From Oryzomonas japonica (GTDB lineage: Bacteria; Desulfobacterota; Desulfuromonadia; Geobacterales; Pseudopelobacteraceae), in contig NZ_VZQZ01000002.1 in assembly GCF_008802365.1 (NCBI RefSeq), forward strand, positions 124,001 through 188,000: a DNA stretch of 64,000 nucleotides. Direction: 5' to 3'. Numbering within the stretch: the first letter of the stretch is position 1; each line of letters opens with the position of its first letter. Both the position numbers and the translations under genes were made by a program. The notes under the pieces were generated by a model that ran no database searches, had not been told where the DNA came from, and was given only the letters and a program-made list of their open reading frames with translations. Positions 35,525-43,750 of this stretch are shown piece after piece.

Positions 35525-36939
35525 TGAGCCAGAACCTGTATCCCCCCTTTTGCATACTCCTCGTGGATGACGAGCCGGCCTGGCTCCGTTCGCTCTCCCT
35601 TACCCTGGAGCGGTCCGCCGGTATTACCAATATTCTCACCTGCCAGGACAGCCGGGAGGTGAAGGATATCATCGCCAGCAGGAATGTTGGCCTGATCCTT
35701 CTTGACCTCACCATGCCCCACGTCTCGGGCGAAGACCTCCTGACCATGATCGCGGAACATCACCCGGAAACCACCACCATCGTGATCAGCGGCATGAACC
35801 AACTGGAGACCGCCGTGCGCTGCATGAGGCTCGGGGCATTTGATTACTTCGTCAAGACGGTGGAAGAGGATCGTCTGGTGGGCGGGGTGCTGCGCGCCAT
35901 CAGGATGCTGGAACTCCAGCGCGAGAATCACGAGATGTCCAGCCGCGTCCTCACCGGGGCGCTTCGGCATCCCGAAGCCTTTACCGCCATCATCACGGCC
36001 AACCAAGCCATGCACGCCATTTTTTCTTATGTGGAAGCGGTTGCGGTTAGCCCCCAGCCGCTCCTCATCACCGGCGAAAGCGGCGTCGGCAAGGAACTCC
36101 TCGCCCGCGCCACCCACCTTCTGAGCGGCTGCGCGGGACCGCTGGTGGCGGTGAATGTGGCCGGCCTGGACGATACGGTGTTTGCCGATACCCTTTTCGG
36201 CCATACCAAAGGTGCCTTCACCGGTGCCGACCACCAACGCCGGGGGATGATCGAGGAGGCTGCCGACGGCACCCTGTTCCTGGATGAAATCGGCGACCTC
36301 AGCATCCCTTCCCAAGTCAAACTTTTAAGACTTCTCCAGGAGGGGGAATACTTTCCCCTGGGGAGCGACCGTCCGAAGCGCCTCAAGGCGCGCATCATCG
36401 TGGCCACGCACCACGACCTTGCCCAGAAAGAAGCTGACGGGAGATTCCGCCGCGACCTTTTCTACCGTCTGCGGACCCACCACGTCCAAGTCCCTCCCCT
36501 CCGGGAGCGGAAGGAGGACATTCCGTTACTACTCGACTATTTCCTCGGCAAAGTTGCCCATTCCCTGGGAAAAAAGAAACCGACCCCTCCCCGGGAACTG
36601 GCCCAACTCCTTGCCACCTACTCCTTTCCCGGCAACGTACGCGAACTGAAAGCCATGATCTACGACGCCGTAAGCGTCCATCGCGACCACATCCTCTCCA
36701 TGGACACCTTTTTGCGCGGCATCGGCCAACCCGACTCCTCACCCGTCGCCACCGCCCCCGAAGGCAATCCCTTTTCTTGTCTCGAGCGTCTTCCCTCCTT
36801 TTCGGAGGCAACGGAACTGCTCGTTTCCGAGGCCATAACCCGTGCCAAAGGCAATCAGACAATCGCCGCGCGCTTGCTCGGCATCTCTCAACCCGCCCTG
36901 AGCAAGCGCCTCAAGCTGGCGCGTGAGCAGGAAGAATAA
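35524..36939 (+). CDS. Sigma-54-dependent response regulator (NtrC/DctD type)
   Basis: 471 residues. A receiver domain (LLVDDEPAWL; phospho-acceptor in LILLDLTMPHVSGEDL) at about 8-125, an AAA+ sigma-54 interaction domain (Walker A GESGVGKE, the sigma-54 contact loop GAFTGA, Walker B TLFLDEIGD) at about 150-390, and a Fis-type helix-turn-helix at the C-terminus (NQTIAARLLGISQPALSKRL). It would bind upstream palindromes and drive a -24/-12 promoter. Both features exist just downstream, before dctA, so dctA is the probable target. The receiver has an unusual insert-free KTVEED in place of K-P. Confidence 0.95.
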   Translation: MSQNLYPPFCILLVDDEPAWLRSLSLTLERSAGITNILTCQDSREVKDIIASRNVGLILLDLTMPHVSGEDLLTMIAEHHPETTTIVISGMNQLETAVRCMRLGAFDYFVKTVEEDRLVGGVLRAIRMLELQRENHEMSSRVLTGALRHPEAFTAIITANQAMHAIFSYVEAVAVSPQPLLITGESGVGKELLARATHLLSGCAGPLVAVNVAGLDDTVFADTLFGHTKGAFTGADHQRRGMIEEAADGTLFLDEIGDLSIPSQVKLLRLLQEGEYFPLGSDRPKRLKARIIVATHHDLAQKEADGRFRRDLFYRLRTHHVQVPPLRERKEDIPLLLDYFLGKVAHSLGKKKPTPPRELAQLLATYSFPGNVRELKAMIYDAVSVHRDHILSMDTFLRGIGQPDSSPVATAPEGNPFSCLERLPSFSEATELLVSEAITRAKGNQTIAARLLGISQPALSKRLKLAREQEE

Positions 36940-37073
36940 CAGCGACGCCTGACCGCCGGGGAGCAACTCCCAGTCTCCCCTGCGCCCTCAGCGATGCCGA
37001 ACCTCGGGAGATAATGGGGCTATCTGAATTTTTTCGATGCCGGCGCTGACAAATAGAGAACGCGCAGAAGAAA

Positions 37074-37178
37074 GGGTATAACTAGCGTTATCCCCATAAC
37101 GTCGGTTATACCACCCTACTTTTGCGCAGTAACGGACGTTTCCCCATCAATCCCCAGCTACGACATAACCAAAGTTAT
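37074..37178 (+). promoter_or_regulatory. Three activator boxes (ATAAC-N4-GTTAT) upstream of dctA
   Basis: Three palindromes share the core ATAAC-N4-GTTAT: 37074-37095 (GGGTATAAC-TAGC-GTTATCCCC), 37096-37109 (ATAAC-GTCG-GTTAT, with flanking ACC) and 37165-37178 (ATAAC-CAAA-GTTAT, with ACCC). The first two have centres 18 nt apart and the third is 69 nt further. They lie 80-200 nt upstream of the -24/-12 promoter, as expected for sites of a sigma-54 activator. Confidence 0.7.
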
Positions 37179-37255
37179 ACCCTTTCATCGACAGCAAGAG
37201 GCCATAAAACAGTGTTTAGTGTTTAATTTCAACCGCTTAAACACAGGGGTCAACT

Positions 37256-37271
37256 TGGTATTCAGCTTGCT
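37256..37271 (+). promoter_or_regulatory. Sigma-54 (-24/-12) promoter of dctA
   Basis: TGGTATTCAGCTTGCT matches the consensus TGGCACG-N4-TTGCW at the essential GG and GC with the required 10-nt separation, and keeps the TTGC box. It lies about 90 nt before the dctA start codon and downstream of the three palindromes. Confidence 0.75.
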
Positions 37272-37361
37272 GATATGGTTTTATATTGCATAACAGCAGA
37301 CCCAGAGCAGACGACAAGCTGAACCAAATCCGGTTAAAATAAGCAGATGAAAGGGATGTGT

Positions 37362-38684
37362 ATGAAAACGAAGAGGTTTTACCAGCATCTGTACGTCCAA
37401 GTGCTTACGGCGATTGCCATCGGCGTTGTCCTCGGCAACTTCTACCCGGAGACCGGCGTTGCCATGAAACCGTTTGGGGACGGCTTCATCAAACTGATCA
37501 AGATGATCATCACGCCGGTGATCTTCTGTACGGTCGTAACCGGCATTGCCGGCATGGAGGACATGAAAAAGGTGGGCCGGGTCGGCGCCAAGGCGCTGAT
37601 CTACTTCGAGGTGCTCACCACACTGGCCCTCGCCATCGGCCTTATCGTGGTGAACGTCATCCGGCCGGGCGAAGGCTTCAACGCCGACGTGACCAAGCTC
37701 GATACGAAAGCTCTCGTCGCCTTTACCACCCAGGCAAAGTCCCATTCCACAGTCGATTTTCTGCTCAACATCATCCCGTCGAGCGTGGTTGACGCCTTTG
37801 CCAAAGGCGACATCCTGCAGGTGCTTGTCTTTGCCATCCTGTTCGGCTTCGCCCTGTCGGCCCTCGGTGAAAAGGGCAAGGCTGTTTACCGGCTGATCGA
37901 CCAGCTTTCCCAGGCGCTCTTCGGGATCGTCAACATCATCATGAAGTTCGCCCCAATCGGGGCCTTTGGCGCCATGGCCTTCACCATCGGCAAATTTGGG
38001 GTTGGCTCTCTTTCAAAGTTGGGCTTGCTGATGGTAAGTTTCTACCTTACCTGCCTGCTCTTCGTCCTGCTGGTCCTCGGACCGATAGGCAAGTTCTGCG
38101 GCTTCAACGTCTTCAAGTTCATTCGCTATATCCGCGAGGAACTCCTGATCGTTCTGGGCACCTCGTCCTCCGAATCGGCCCTGCCCCGGCTGATGGTCAA
38201 GCTTGAAAACCTGGGTTGCAAGAAATCGGTGGTCGGCCTCGTCGTTCCCACCGGCTACTCCTTCAACCTGGACGGGACGTCGATCTACCTCACCATGGCA
38301 GCGCTGTTTGTCGCCCAGGCCACCAATACCCCCCTTACCTGGACCCAGACTTTTACCGTCCTCGCGGTTCTGCTGCTCACCTCCAAAGGTGCCGCCGGGG
38401 TCACGGGAAGCGGTTTTGTCACCCTCGCAGCCACCTTCGCAGCCATCCCCACCATCCCCTTGGCTGGTCTGGCCTTAATCCTCGGTATCGACCGCTTTAT
38501 GTCGGAAGCCCGCGCCCTGACCAACTTCGTCGGCAATGGCGTGGCCACAATCGTTGTCTCCCGCTGGGAAAACGAGCTTGACGTCGAGCGGATGAAGCAT
38601 GTGCTCAGCAACAACCTGACCGGCACCGAAGAGTCCCACGGTTTTGCCATCCCCGAGACCGAACCGGAGATGATTGCCGATTAG
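37362..38684 (+). CDS. dctA: C4-dicarboxylate transporter DctA
   Basis: 440-residue inner-membrane symporter of the DAACS (SLC1) family taking up succinate, fumarate or malate with cations. Family motifs are [14 protein letters not shown], the serine-rich re-entrant loop [31 protein letters not shown] and the [15 protein letters not shown] near the C-terminus. ATG at 37362 follows AAAGGGA; an ATG five codons earlier is less well placed. Transcription probably starts at the -24/-12 promoter at 37256 under the response regulator encoded upstream. A strong terminator follows. Fumarate uptake would suit an anaerobic respirer. Confidence 0.95.
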   Translation: MKTKRFYQHLYVQVLTAIAIGVVLGNFYPETGVAMKPFGDGFIKLIKMIITPVIFCTVVTGIAGMEDMKKVGRVGAKALIYFEVLTTLALAIGLIVVNVIRPGEGFNADVTKLDTKALVAFTTQAKSHSTVDFLLNIIPSSVVDAFAKGDILQVLVFAILFGFALSALGEKGKAVYRLIDQLSQALFGIVNIIMKFAPIGAFGAMAFTIGKFGVGSLSKLGLLMVSFYLTCLLFVLLVLGPIGKFCGFNVFKFIRYIREELLIVLGTSSSESALPRLMVKLENLGCKKSVVGLVVPTGYSFNLDGTSIYLTMAALFVAQATNTPLTWTQTFTVLAVLLLTSKGAAGVTGSGFVTLAATFAAIPTIPLAGLALILGIDRFMSEARALTNFVGNGVATIVVSRWENELDVERMKHVLSNNLTGTEESHGFAIPETEPEMIAD

Positions 38685-38705
38685 GCCGCCTGCTGCCGCA
38701 CTGCA

Positions 38706-38738
38706 AACAGAAAAAGCCCGCTCATGCGGGCTTTTTCT
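38706..38738. terminator. Bidirectional terminator between dctA and the YkgJ-type gene
   Basis: ACAGAAAAAGCCCGC and GCGGGCTTTTTCTGT form a 15-bp stem with loop TCAT and give U-runs on both strands, so it serves dctA and the convergent gene, whose last codons lie inside it. Confidence 0.92.
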
Positions 38739-39057
38739 GTTTGTGGCCTTTTCTCCCTCTTCTCCTGATCCGACGCGGCTCTATGGGAAGTTCGACGGTC
38801 GATCGGCGGTAGCCACAATCGTTGGGGAGCCAGCGGAGGGTCGGAACCAGTTCCGGCGTCAACTTCACACAGCTTGGATTGATCTCGAAGCGTCGCTCGA
38901 AAATCTTGCAGCGCCGGCTTGTCACATCCAGATAGCGGCACGGTGTCTGGGTGTAGAGAATGGTGCCGCGTTCATCCTCCAGCTTTTCAAAACAGCAGAG
39001 ACCACACTGTTTGCAGAGGCTGTCCCACTGGGCATCGTTGTTGGCAGCATCAATCAT
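38722..39057 (-). CDS. YkgJ/YcgN-family cysteine cluster protein
   Basis: 111 residues with the cysteine pattern CKQCGLCCF near the N-terminus, TPCRYLDV, RRCKIFERRF and PSCVKLTPE, matching the zinc- or iron-binding CxxxxxCC family (UPF0153/UPF0260). The biochemical role is unknown. The C-terminus is highly basic and its last codons are part of the terminator stem. Its start, at 39057, lies about 140 nt from the cytochrome operon end, on the same strand. Confidence 0.85.
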   Translation of the reverse strand: MIDAANNDAQWDSLCKQCGLCCFEKLEDERGTILYTQTPCRYLDVTSRRCKIFERRFEINPSCVKLTPELVPTLRWLPNDCGYRRSTVELPIEPRRIRRRGRKGHKQKKPA

Positions 39058-39197
39058 GGCGGGCAGAGTAAACCAGGTGCAGGGGATGTGTCAATAAATA
39101 GACCCGCCGGCTGAAGTCCCCGGTGGCGATCTGCCGGTCCGTCACGGCCAGCACAAAAAATAGTGGCGAATCCAGGGGGACGCGAAGAGTACTTCGG

Positions 39198-40016
39198 TCA
39201 GAAGCCTGAAAAGTTGCTCATGTACGGATGGCAGCGTTTGCAGTCATTCATGGGAAAGGCAACCCGCATATGACAGGCGCCGCAGTAGTTACCGAAAATA
39301 TTCTTGTCCATGGAGAAATCAACGGTGCCCTTCTTCTTGATGTTGAAGATATCCGGGTGGCAGCTGGAGCAGTCAAGCTCGCTGAAATGGTCTTCATGGG
39401 AAAAGGTCACGTCGCTTCGGGGAGCCGCCGTGCTGAGCTTCATCGGCAGATGCAATTTTTCCGGGAGCGGCATGGAGGGAGCGGCGAAAGAGAGGGAATT
39501 CCTCGGGCTGATCCTGCCGCTCTTGAGCGCTCCAGCCCAATCGATGCCGTTTCCGAAGCCTGCCATGGGCAGCGGGGCGGCAAAGGTCTCGAAGGAGGCC
39601 TCCAAGGCCTGGGTATCCTTCATGTGGCATCGGGCGCACAGGGAAGGCTCGCCATCCTGCACCCCGAATGCCGTCACGCCGTCATGGCAGGCTCCGCAGT
39701 ATTTTCCCGCAGTATATTGGGCGCGGGAGATGCCCGTATCCCCTGCACGCATGCTGAATCCCAGGTCGAGGTGGCAGACGCGGCACGTGTAACGGGCCCG
39801 GTGGCTCCAGTGGGCGAACACGACCGGGGCCATCCCGGCCTTTTTGGTCCTACGGCGCATGACGAGGGTACCGTACTTCCAAAACGGCCCGTTGGGAGGA
39901 ATGGTCTTGAGCACATCGCCCAGCTCGCTTCGATCCATCGCCGGGGCGCTCCCCAGGCACGACAGTAGCACCACGGCGGCAAGAAACAGAGTTGTGCTGT
40001 TCATCCTTTTTTTCAC
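39198..40016 (-). CDS. Hexaheme c-type cytochrome, exported
   Basis: 272 residues. A signal peptide (LFLAAVVLLSCLGSAPA) is followed by six CxxCH sites: CRVCH, CGACH, CARCH, CSSCH, CGACH and CKRCH. The two triads look like duplicated cytochrome c7/c3-type units separated by a spacer that contains FGNGIDWAGALK. Histidines such as FAHWSHR and FSHEDH supply distal ligands. It probably carries electrons in the periplasm or at the outer face. GTG at 40016 has GAGG upstream; an internal ATG at 40004 is possible. It is the third gene of a three-gene operon with a paralogous hexaheme cytochrome. Confidence 0.92.
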   Translation of the reverse strand: MKKRMNSTTLFLAAVVLLSCLGSAPAMDRSELGDVLKTIPPNGPFWKYGTLVMRRRTKKAGMAPVVFAHWSHRARYTCRVCHLDLGFSMRAGDTGISRAQYTAGKYCGACHDGVTAFGVQDGEPSLCARCHMKDTQALEASFETFAAPLPMAGFGNGIDWAGALKSGRISPRNSLSFAAPSMPLPEKLHLPMKLSTAAPRSDVTFSHEDHFSELDCSSCHPDIFNIKKKGTVDFSMDKNIFGNYCGACHMRVAFPMNDCKRCHPYMSNFSGF

Positions 40017-40055
40017 TCGAACCTCGTCATCAGGGTCTAGCGGCTCGATGTCAGC

Positions 40056-40370
40056 CTATTTCTGCGTCTTTTCACTGTTTTTGGCCTCTAGGATGTATAC
40101 ATAGAGACTCTTGCACATCTGGAGCCGTTTCAAATATACCTTGCGGGCTGTTTCGTCCTGTTGTTCGATAACCTTCTGTAACCGCTCGCATCTCCCGATC
40201 AAGACCTTCAACTCATTATCGGAAAGTGTCATGACATCCGCGGTCCTTGCGCAGGCCTCCTCGAATTCCGTTCGCCATACCTCGCCGCAATACGCCTGTG
40301 ACAGGCAAATGGACAGGACGAGGCATGCCGTCAGAACCATGCGCGCCAGTATTGTTGTACGCATCGCCAT
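40056..40370 (-). CDS. Small exported protein between two cytochromes
   Basis: 104 residues. A signal peptide (LARMVLTACLVLSICLSQAYC) precedes a helical, charged body with several cysteines (CGEVW, CAR, RCERL, MCKSL) and no CxxCH site. ATG has GGAG upstream. It lies 24 nt after the first cytochrome gene and 39 nt before the second, so all three are co-transcribed. An accessory or assembly role for the cytochromes is inferred from position only; no family recognised. Confidence 0.8.
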   Translation of the reverse strand: MAMRTTILARMVLTACLVLSICLSQAYCGEVWRTEFEEACARTADVMTLSDNELKVLIGRCERLQKVIEQQDETARKVYLKRLQMCKSLYVYILEAKNSEKTQK

Positions 40371-40394
40371 ATCTCCGTTATCCCTGGCTACCCG

Positions 40395-41189
40395 TTATAC
40401 CGGCTTGGTATGGCAGCGCAGGCAGTCGGTCTGGGGGAATGCCACTTTGTCGTGACAGACGCCGCAATACTTGCCGTCAAAAAGCTCCACCATGGAGTAC
40501 TTCGAGGTTCCCTTTTTGATGCCTATGAAGATCTCGGGATGGCACAGTTCGCAACCATTCCAGACCGTGTGTTTTTTGTGGGAGAAGATGATGTCGGGCA
40601 TCCCTTCGACCTTTGTCTTGAGCGAAAAATCCTGTTGGACCTTGAGCTTCGCCTTCATGATCGAAACCCCTTCAAGTTGGTCAAGCGGCTTGATCAGCCC
40701 CTCTTCCTCGGCCTTTTCCCAGTTGATCCCGTTGCCGAACCGCTCCTTCGGCATGGCGTCCGCAAATCGGTAGAACTGTTCTTCCCTGGCCGCATCCCGC
40801 TCCAGGGCATGGCACTTCGCGCAGCGCTTAAACTCATCCCTGCTGTACTCCTTGGCGCAGGCCTCAAAGACCTTCTTCTTATTCACGCTCATCCTGCCAT
40901 TGTGGCAGGTGCCGCAATAGTACCCTTTCATGTTGTCCATGGCACGCACTTTGGTCGCGCCGGCGGTCATCCCGAACCCGATATCCACATGGCAGAGGCG
41001 GCAGGTAAAATACTGGCGATGAACCCAATGATCGAACACCACCGGAGGCATACCCGCCTGCTGGGAGTAATTGTTGATGGTAACGCCTCCGAATTCGTAG
41101 GGGGGGAGCTTTCTTTTTTTCGTGCCGCTAGCCCAGGCAACACCAACACCCACCAACAGAACCAGTACAACGAAGAGCGGCCTTCTCAT
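40395..41189 (-). CDS. Hexaheme c-type cytochrome, exported (paralogue of the 39.2 kb gene)
   Basis: 264 residues. Signal peptide (LFVVLVLLVGVGVAWA), then six CxxCH sites: CRLCH, CGTCH, CAKCH, CELCH, CGVCH and CLRCH. Spacing, the FGNGINWEKAEEEG spacer, and the distal ligands in FDHWVHR and FSHKKH line up with the other cytochrome in the operon, so they arose by duplication. GAGGAGG lies 5 nt before the ATG. First gene of the operon; likely periplasmic electron carrier. Partner enzyme not visible. Confidence 0.93.
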   Translation of the reverse strand: MRRPLFVVLVLLVGVGVAWASGTKKRKLPPYEFGGVTINNYSQQAGMPPVVFDHWVHRQYFTCRLCHVDIGFGMTAGATKVRAMDNMKGYYCGTCHNGRMSVNKKKVFEACAKEYSRDEFKRCAKCHALERDAAREEQFYRFADAMPKERFGNGINWEKAEEEGLIKPLDQLEGVSIMKAKLKVQQDFSLKTKVEGMPDIIFSHKKHTVWNGCELCHPEIFIGIKKGTSKYSMVELFDGKYCGVCHDKVAFPQTDCLRCHTKPV

Positions 41190-41549
41190 GGTTACCTCCT
41201 CAGACGGTAGTATCAACCGGTGCGCTATCCCCCGACCCGGCATACGGGAGTACGTCCATACATGTGGAAACAGCTTACTGGGCAAAGACATTCCGCCGGG
41301 GCAGCAACGCAGAACGACACACTAAAACAACACAACTACAGCTACTTATCTTCCAAGCTTCCGCATCTGTCAATACTAAACCGGCTATTGCTCCGACTCG
41401 ATTTCACTAAAATTACGGGCTCGTGCCTCCTCGACGCTTCCGCCGATCATGGCGGCGATGGGCTGGTTCGCCAGAACGCAGTTCCCTGTTTCGCCGTTGT
41501 CCCCGTTGATGCCAACCGGCGCGTTCTCCAAACGGACTATTGCGGTTCA
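41190..41549. other. Intergenic stretch, no gene recognised
   Basis: About 360 nt between the histidine kinase and the cytochrome operon; presumably the cytochrome promoter region. No box or gene was recognised. Confidence 0.5.
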
Positions 41550-43112
41550 TCAAATATTAAACGTTGGAACACCGCTGAGTTCTATCCTGAATTCAGCCCC
41601 ACCGTCAACAGCACCTGCAGTGAGCTTTCCACCCATGTTCTGCTCGATAATGACCTTGGACATGCACAGACCGATCCCGGTCCCTTTCCCCGGTTCCTTG
41701 GTGGTAAAATAGGGATCGAAGATCTTAGGCAGGATACTGTCGGGGATGCCGCCACCATTGTCGCGGATCGTCACGACGGAACGGCCGTTATCGCTGAACA
41801 CCCGAATATGGATGCGCGGGGCCGCACCACCGTGGCCGAGCAGGGCATCCTTGGCATTATTGATGATATTGAGCAGCGCCTGGGAATATTCATTGTCATA
41901 CCCTACTGCACTGACCTCCCGTTCCTCTTCCAGATCGATGGCGATGCCGTTATTTCTCAGACTCGCTCCCACCAACTCAATGGACTTGGCAACGACCCTG
42001 TTGAGGCTGAAGACCGCCTTATCCTTACCGGGACGGAAAAAATTGCGGAAATCGTCGATAGTGCGCGACATATAGAGGATGGCCTCCATCGCCTCCCGGA
42101 CCTCAAACTCCAGGTTTTCCCGGTTAAGGTGCCCGCTCTCGTAGGAAAGCTGGATATTTTGAATAATACCGCCAACGGCATTGAGCGGCTGCCGCCATTG
42201 GTGAGCGATATTGCTGATCATTTCCCCCATGGCGGCCTGGCGGTTCTGCTGGACGAGCATCTGGTCCTTGCGGCGCAGTTCGGCTACAGCCTCGGCGACA
42301 CGTCGCTCCAGGGAACGGTTCACCTCTTCCAGTTGATCGTCCCGCAGTTGGATATGCTCCAGCATGGCATTGAAACCGGACATGAGTTCGCCCAACTCGT
42401 CATCCGTCTCCCGGACCACCCTGATACTGTAGTCCTTTTTGCGTGACACCCGCTTCATCGCGTCAGAAAGTAACAGCACAGGATCGGAGATCAGCCGCTG
42501 CAGGCGTGAAGACAGCCAGTAGATGAGCAAAAACGAGCCGGCCAGGATCACGGTGGTAGAGACAAGCGTAGAGTACAGATGGTTGATGAAGACGCTCGTG
42601 TCCGAGAGCAGCACCACGGTGCCGACCTTCTGCCCATCCCAGACAACCGGCTTCGCGATACTGAAATACCCGGACAACCCGAGCAGGCGGTCGGCCTCCG
42701 AGCGGATTCGCTGCAAGGCGACAGGGTTGGCAGCCGGGGGCGCAGAGGCATCCAGTATTCCGAAGGGGAATTTCTTGGTTACCGCTGTCGCAGACAGATA
42801 ACTGGTGAACACATGATCGGCGCCATCCAGCACATAGGCGGCGCGTATGGAGCTTTTTGCGGAAAGGGCGGCGAGCGTTTCCTGGGCCGCCTTCGAGTCG
42901 TTGAACATCAGGGCGGCAGCACTGTTTGTGCCGATGATCTCGGCAAGCGAAGCCAGGTCTTCCTTCTCGGCAGCGCGAATGCCGTGCGCCTCACGGATGA
43001 CGAATGCCAGCGATGCCGCCACCAGGGCAATTCCGCAGATCAGCATGATGAGGACCGTCATCTTGCGCCTGATGGAAAGATTTTGTATGGTGGCAAGGAG
43101 GCGCTGTTTCAT
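41550..43112 (-). CDS. Membrane histidine kinase (CHASE8-HAMP-HisKA type)
   Basis: 520 residues. TM1 (about 18-40), a periplasmic CHASE8-like sensor (about 42-180; GTNSAAALMFNDSKAAQETL), TM2 (about 182-202), HAMP (about 203-255), a coiled coil and a kinase core with the phospho-acceptor in NIAHQWRQPLN, N-box (LLNIINNAKDAL), DNGGGIP and GKGTGIGL. It has no receiver domain and no response regulator gene nearby. Its start overlaps the YfiR stop (ATGA). The order receptor - YfiR - kinase is reminiscent of YfiBNR-like envelope sensing systems, with a kinase in place of a diguanylate cyclase. Confidence 0.92.
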   Translation of the reverse strand: MKQRLLATIQNLSIRRKMTVLIMLICGIALVAASLAFVIREAHGIRAAEKEDLASLAEIIGTNSAAALMFNDSKAAQETLAALSAKSSIRAAYVLDGADHVFTSYLSATAVTKKFPFGILDASAPPAANPVALQRIRSEADRLLGLSGYFSIAKPVVWDGQKVGTVVLLSDTSVFINHLYSTLVSTTVILAGSFLLIYWLSSRLQRLISDPVLLLSDAMKRVSRKKDYSIRVVRETDDELGELMSGFNAMLEHIQLRDDQLEEVNRSLERRVAEAVAELRRKDQMLVQQNRQAAMGEMISNIAHQWRQPLNAVGGIIQNIQLSYESGHLNRENLEFEVREAMEAILYMSRTIDDFRNFFRPGKDKAVFSLNRVVAKSIELVGASLRNNGIAIDLEEEREVSAVGYDNEYSQALLNIINNAKDALLGHGGAAPRIHIRVFSDNGRSVVTIRDNGGGIPDSILPKIFDPYFTTKEPGKGTGIGLCMSKVIIEQNMGGKLTAGAVDGGAEFRIELSGVPTFNI

Positions 43113-43750
43113 TGTTCCTCTTCCCTGACGATCTTTGCCAGCTTCAGAACCCGGGAACTGATCATGAATCCTGACTTTTGGGCCGCTTCCAGGTTAATCT
43201 CAAATCGGACCTTTCCCTCCTGAACGACAAACCCGACCACCCCGCCGGCCTTCGCAAACCCTGGCATATCGCCGATCGTCAACACGCCATGCTGTGCGGC
43301 CCTTTCGGTAGCGGCCCGCACCTGGCGACGCTGGGAGTCATTGATCACCAGGATCTGGCACCCGCCGATCTCTCCGGTTCGGAAGATCTGCCTGACGGTT
43401 ATGGGATGCCCCTTGATGCTTTTCCCCCTGAGGTTTTCTACGGCCTGCCCGAACGGCCCTATGCCCAGAGCGCACAGGGCCAGTGGCGTTCCTTCGTCCC
43501 CGAGGGCTCCCGCCGGCCACTCGACGAATTTAGCCATGGTGAACACCATGGCCGCCTTGATCTGGTATTCGCTCGGAGGTCCCGGCAACGCGTGCGCGGT
43601 GGCGACAAACAGGAAGGTGGAGCCGGCCAGAACAAGCGTTCCGACAATAGCCCCCCAGCCGATCCGGCGGCCACGCCGAAACGACGCGTACCGTCCTCCT
43701 TTGTGAGCCCAGGGGGGCTGTTGCGGGCAAGAGTGCCTCAAAACAGCCAT
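43109..43750 (-). CDS. YfiR family (DUF4154) periplasmic protein
   Basis: About 213 residues. A basic N-terminus and membrane/signal segment (GAIVGTLVLAGSTFLFVATA) precede a DUF4154 domain (SEYQIKAAMVFTMAKFVEWP, GGCQILVIND, VGFVVQEGKVRFEINLEAA). YfiR proteins repress a membrane diguanylate cyclase in Pseudomonas by periplasmic contact. The ATG at 43750 overlaps the end of the receptor gene by 13 nt and lacks a ribosome site; a strong AAAGGAGG at 43695-43702 has no start codon after it in this frame, so the start is uncertain. Four-base overlap with the kinase gene. Confidence 0.82.
   Translation of the reverse strand: MAVLRHSCPQQPPWAHKGGRYASFRRGRRIGWGAIVGTLVLAGSTFLFVATAHALPGPPSEYQIKAAMVFTMAKFVEWPAGALGDEGTPLALCALGIGPFGQAVENLRGKSIKGHPITVRQIFRTGEIGGCQILVINDSQRRQVRAATERAAQHGVLTIGDMPGFAKAGGVVGFVVQEGKVRFEINLEAAQKSGFMISSRVLKLAKIVREEEQ

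Noticed and set aside
41220-42446. 408-codon plus-strand frame opposite the histidine kinase
   Set aside because: It overlaps the conserved HisKA/HATPase motifs of the minus-strand kinase gene and has no recognisable product.
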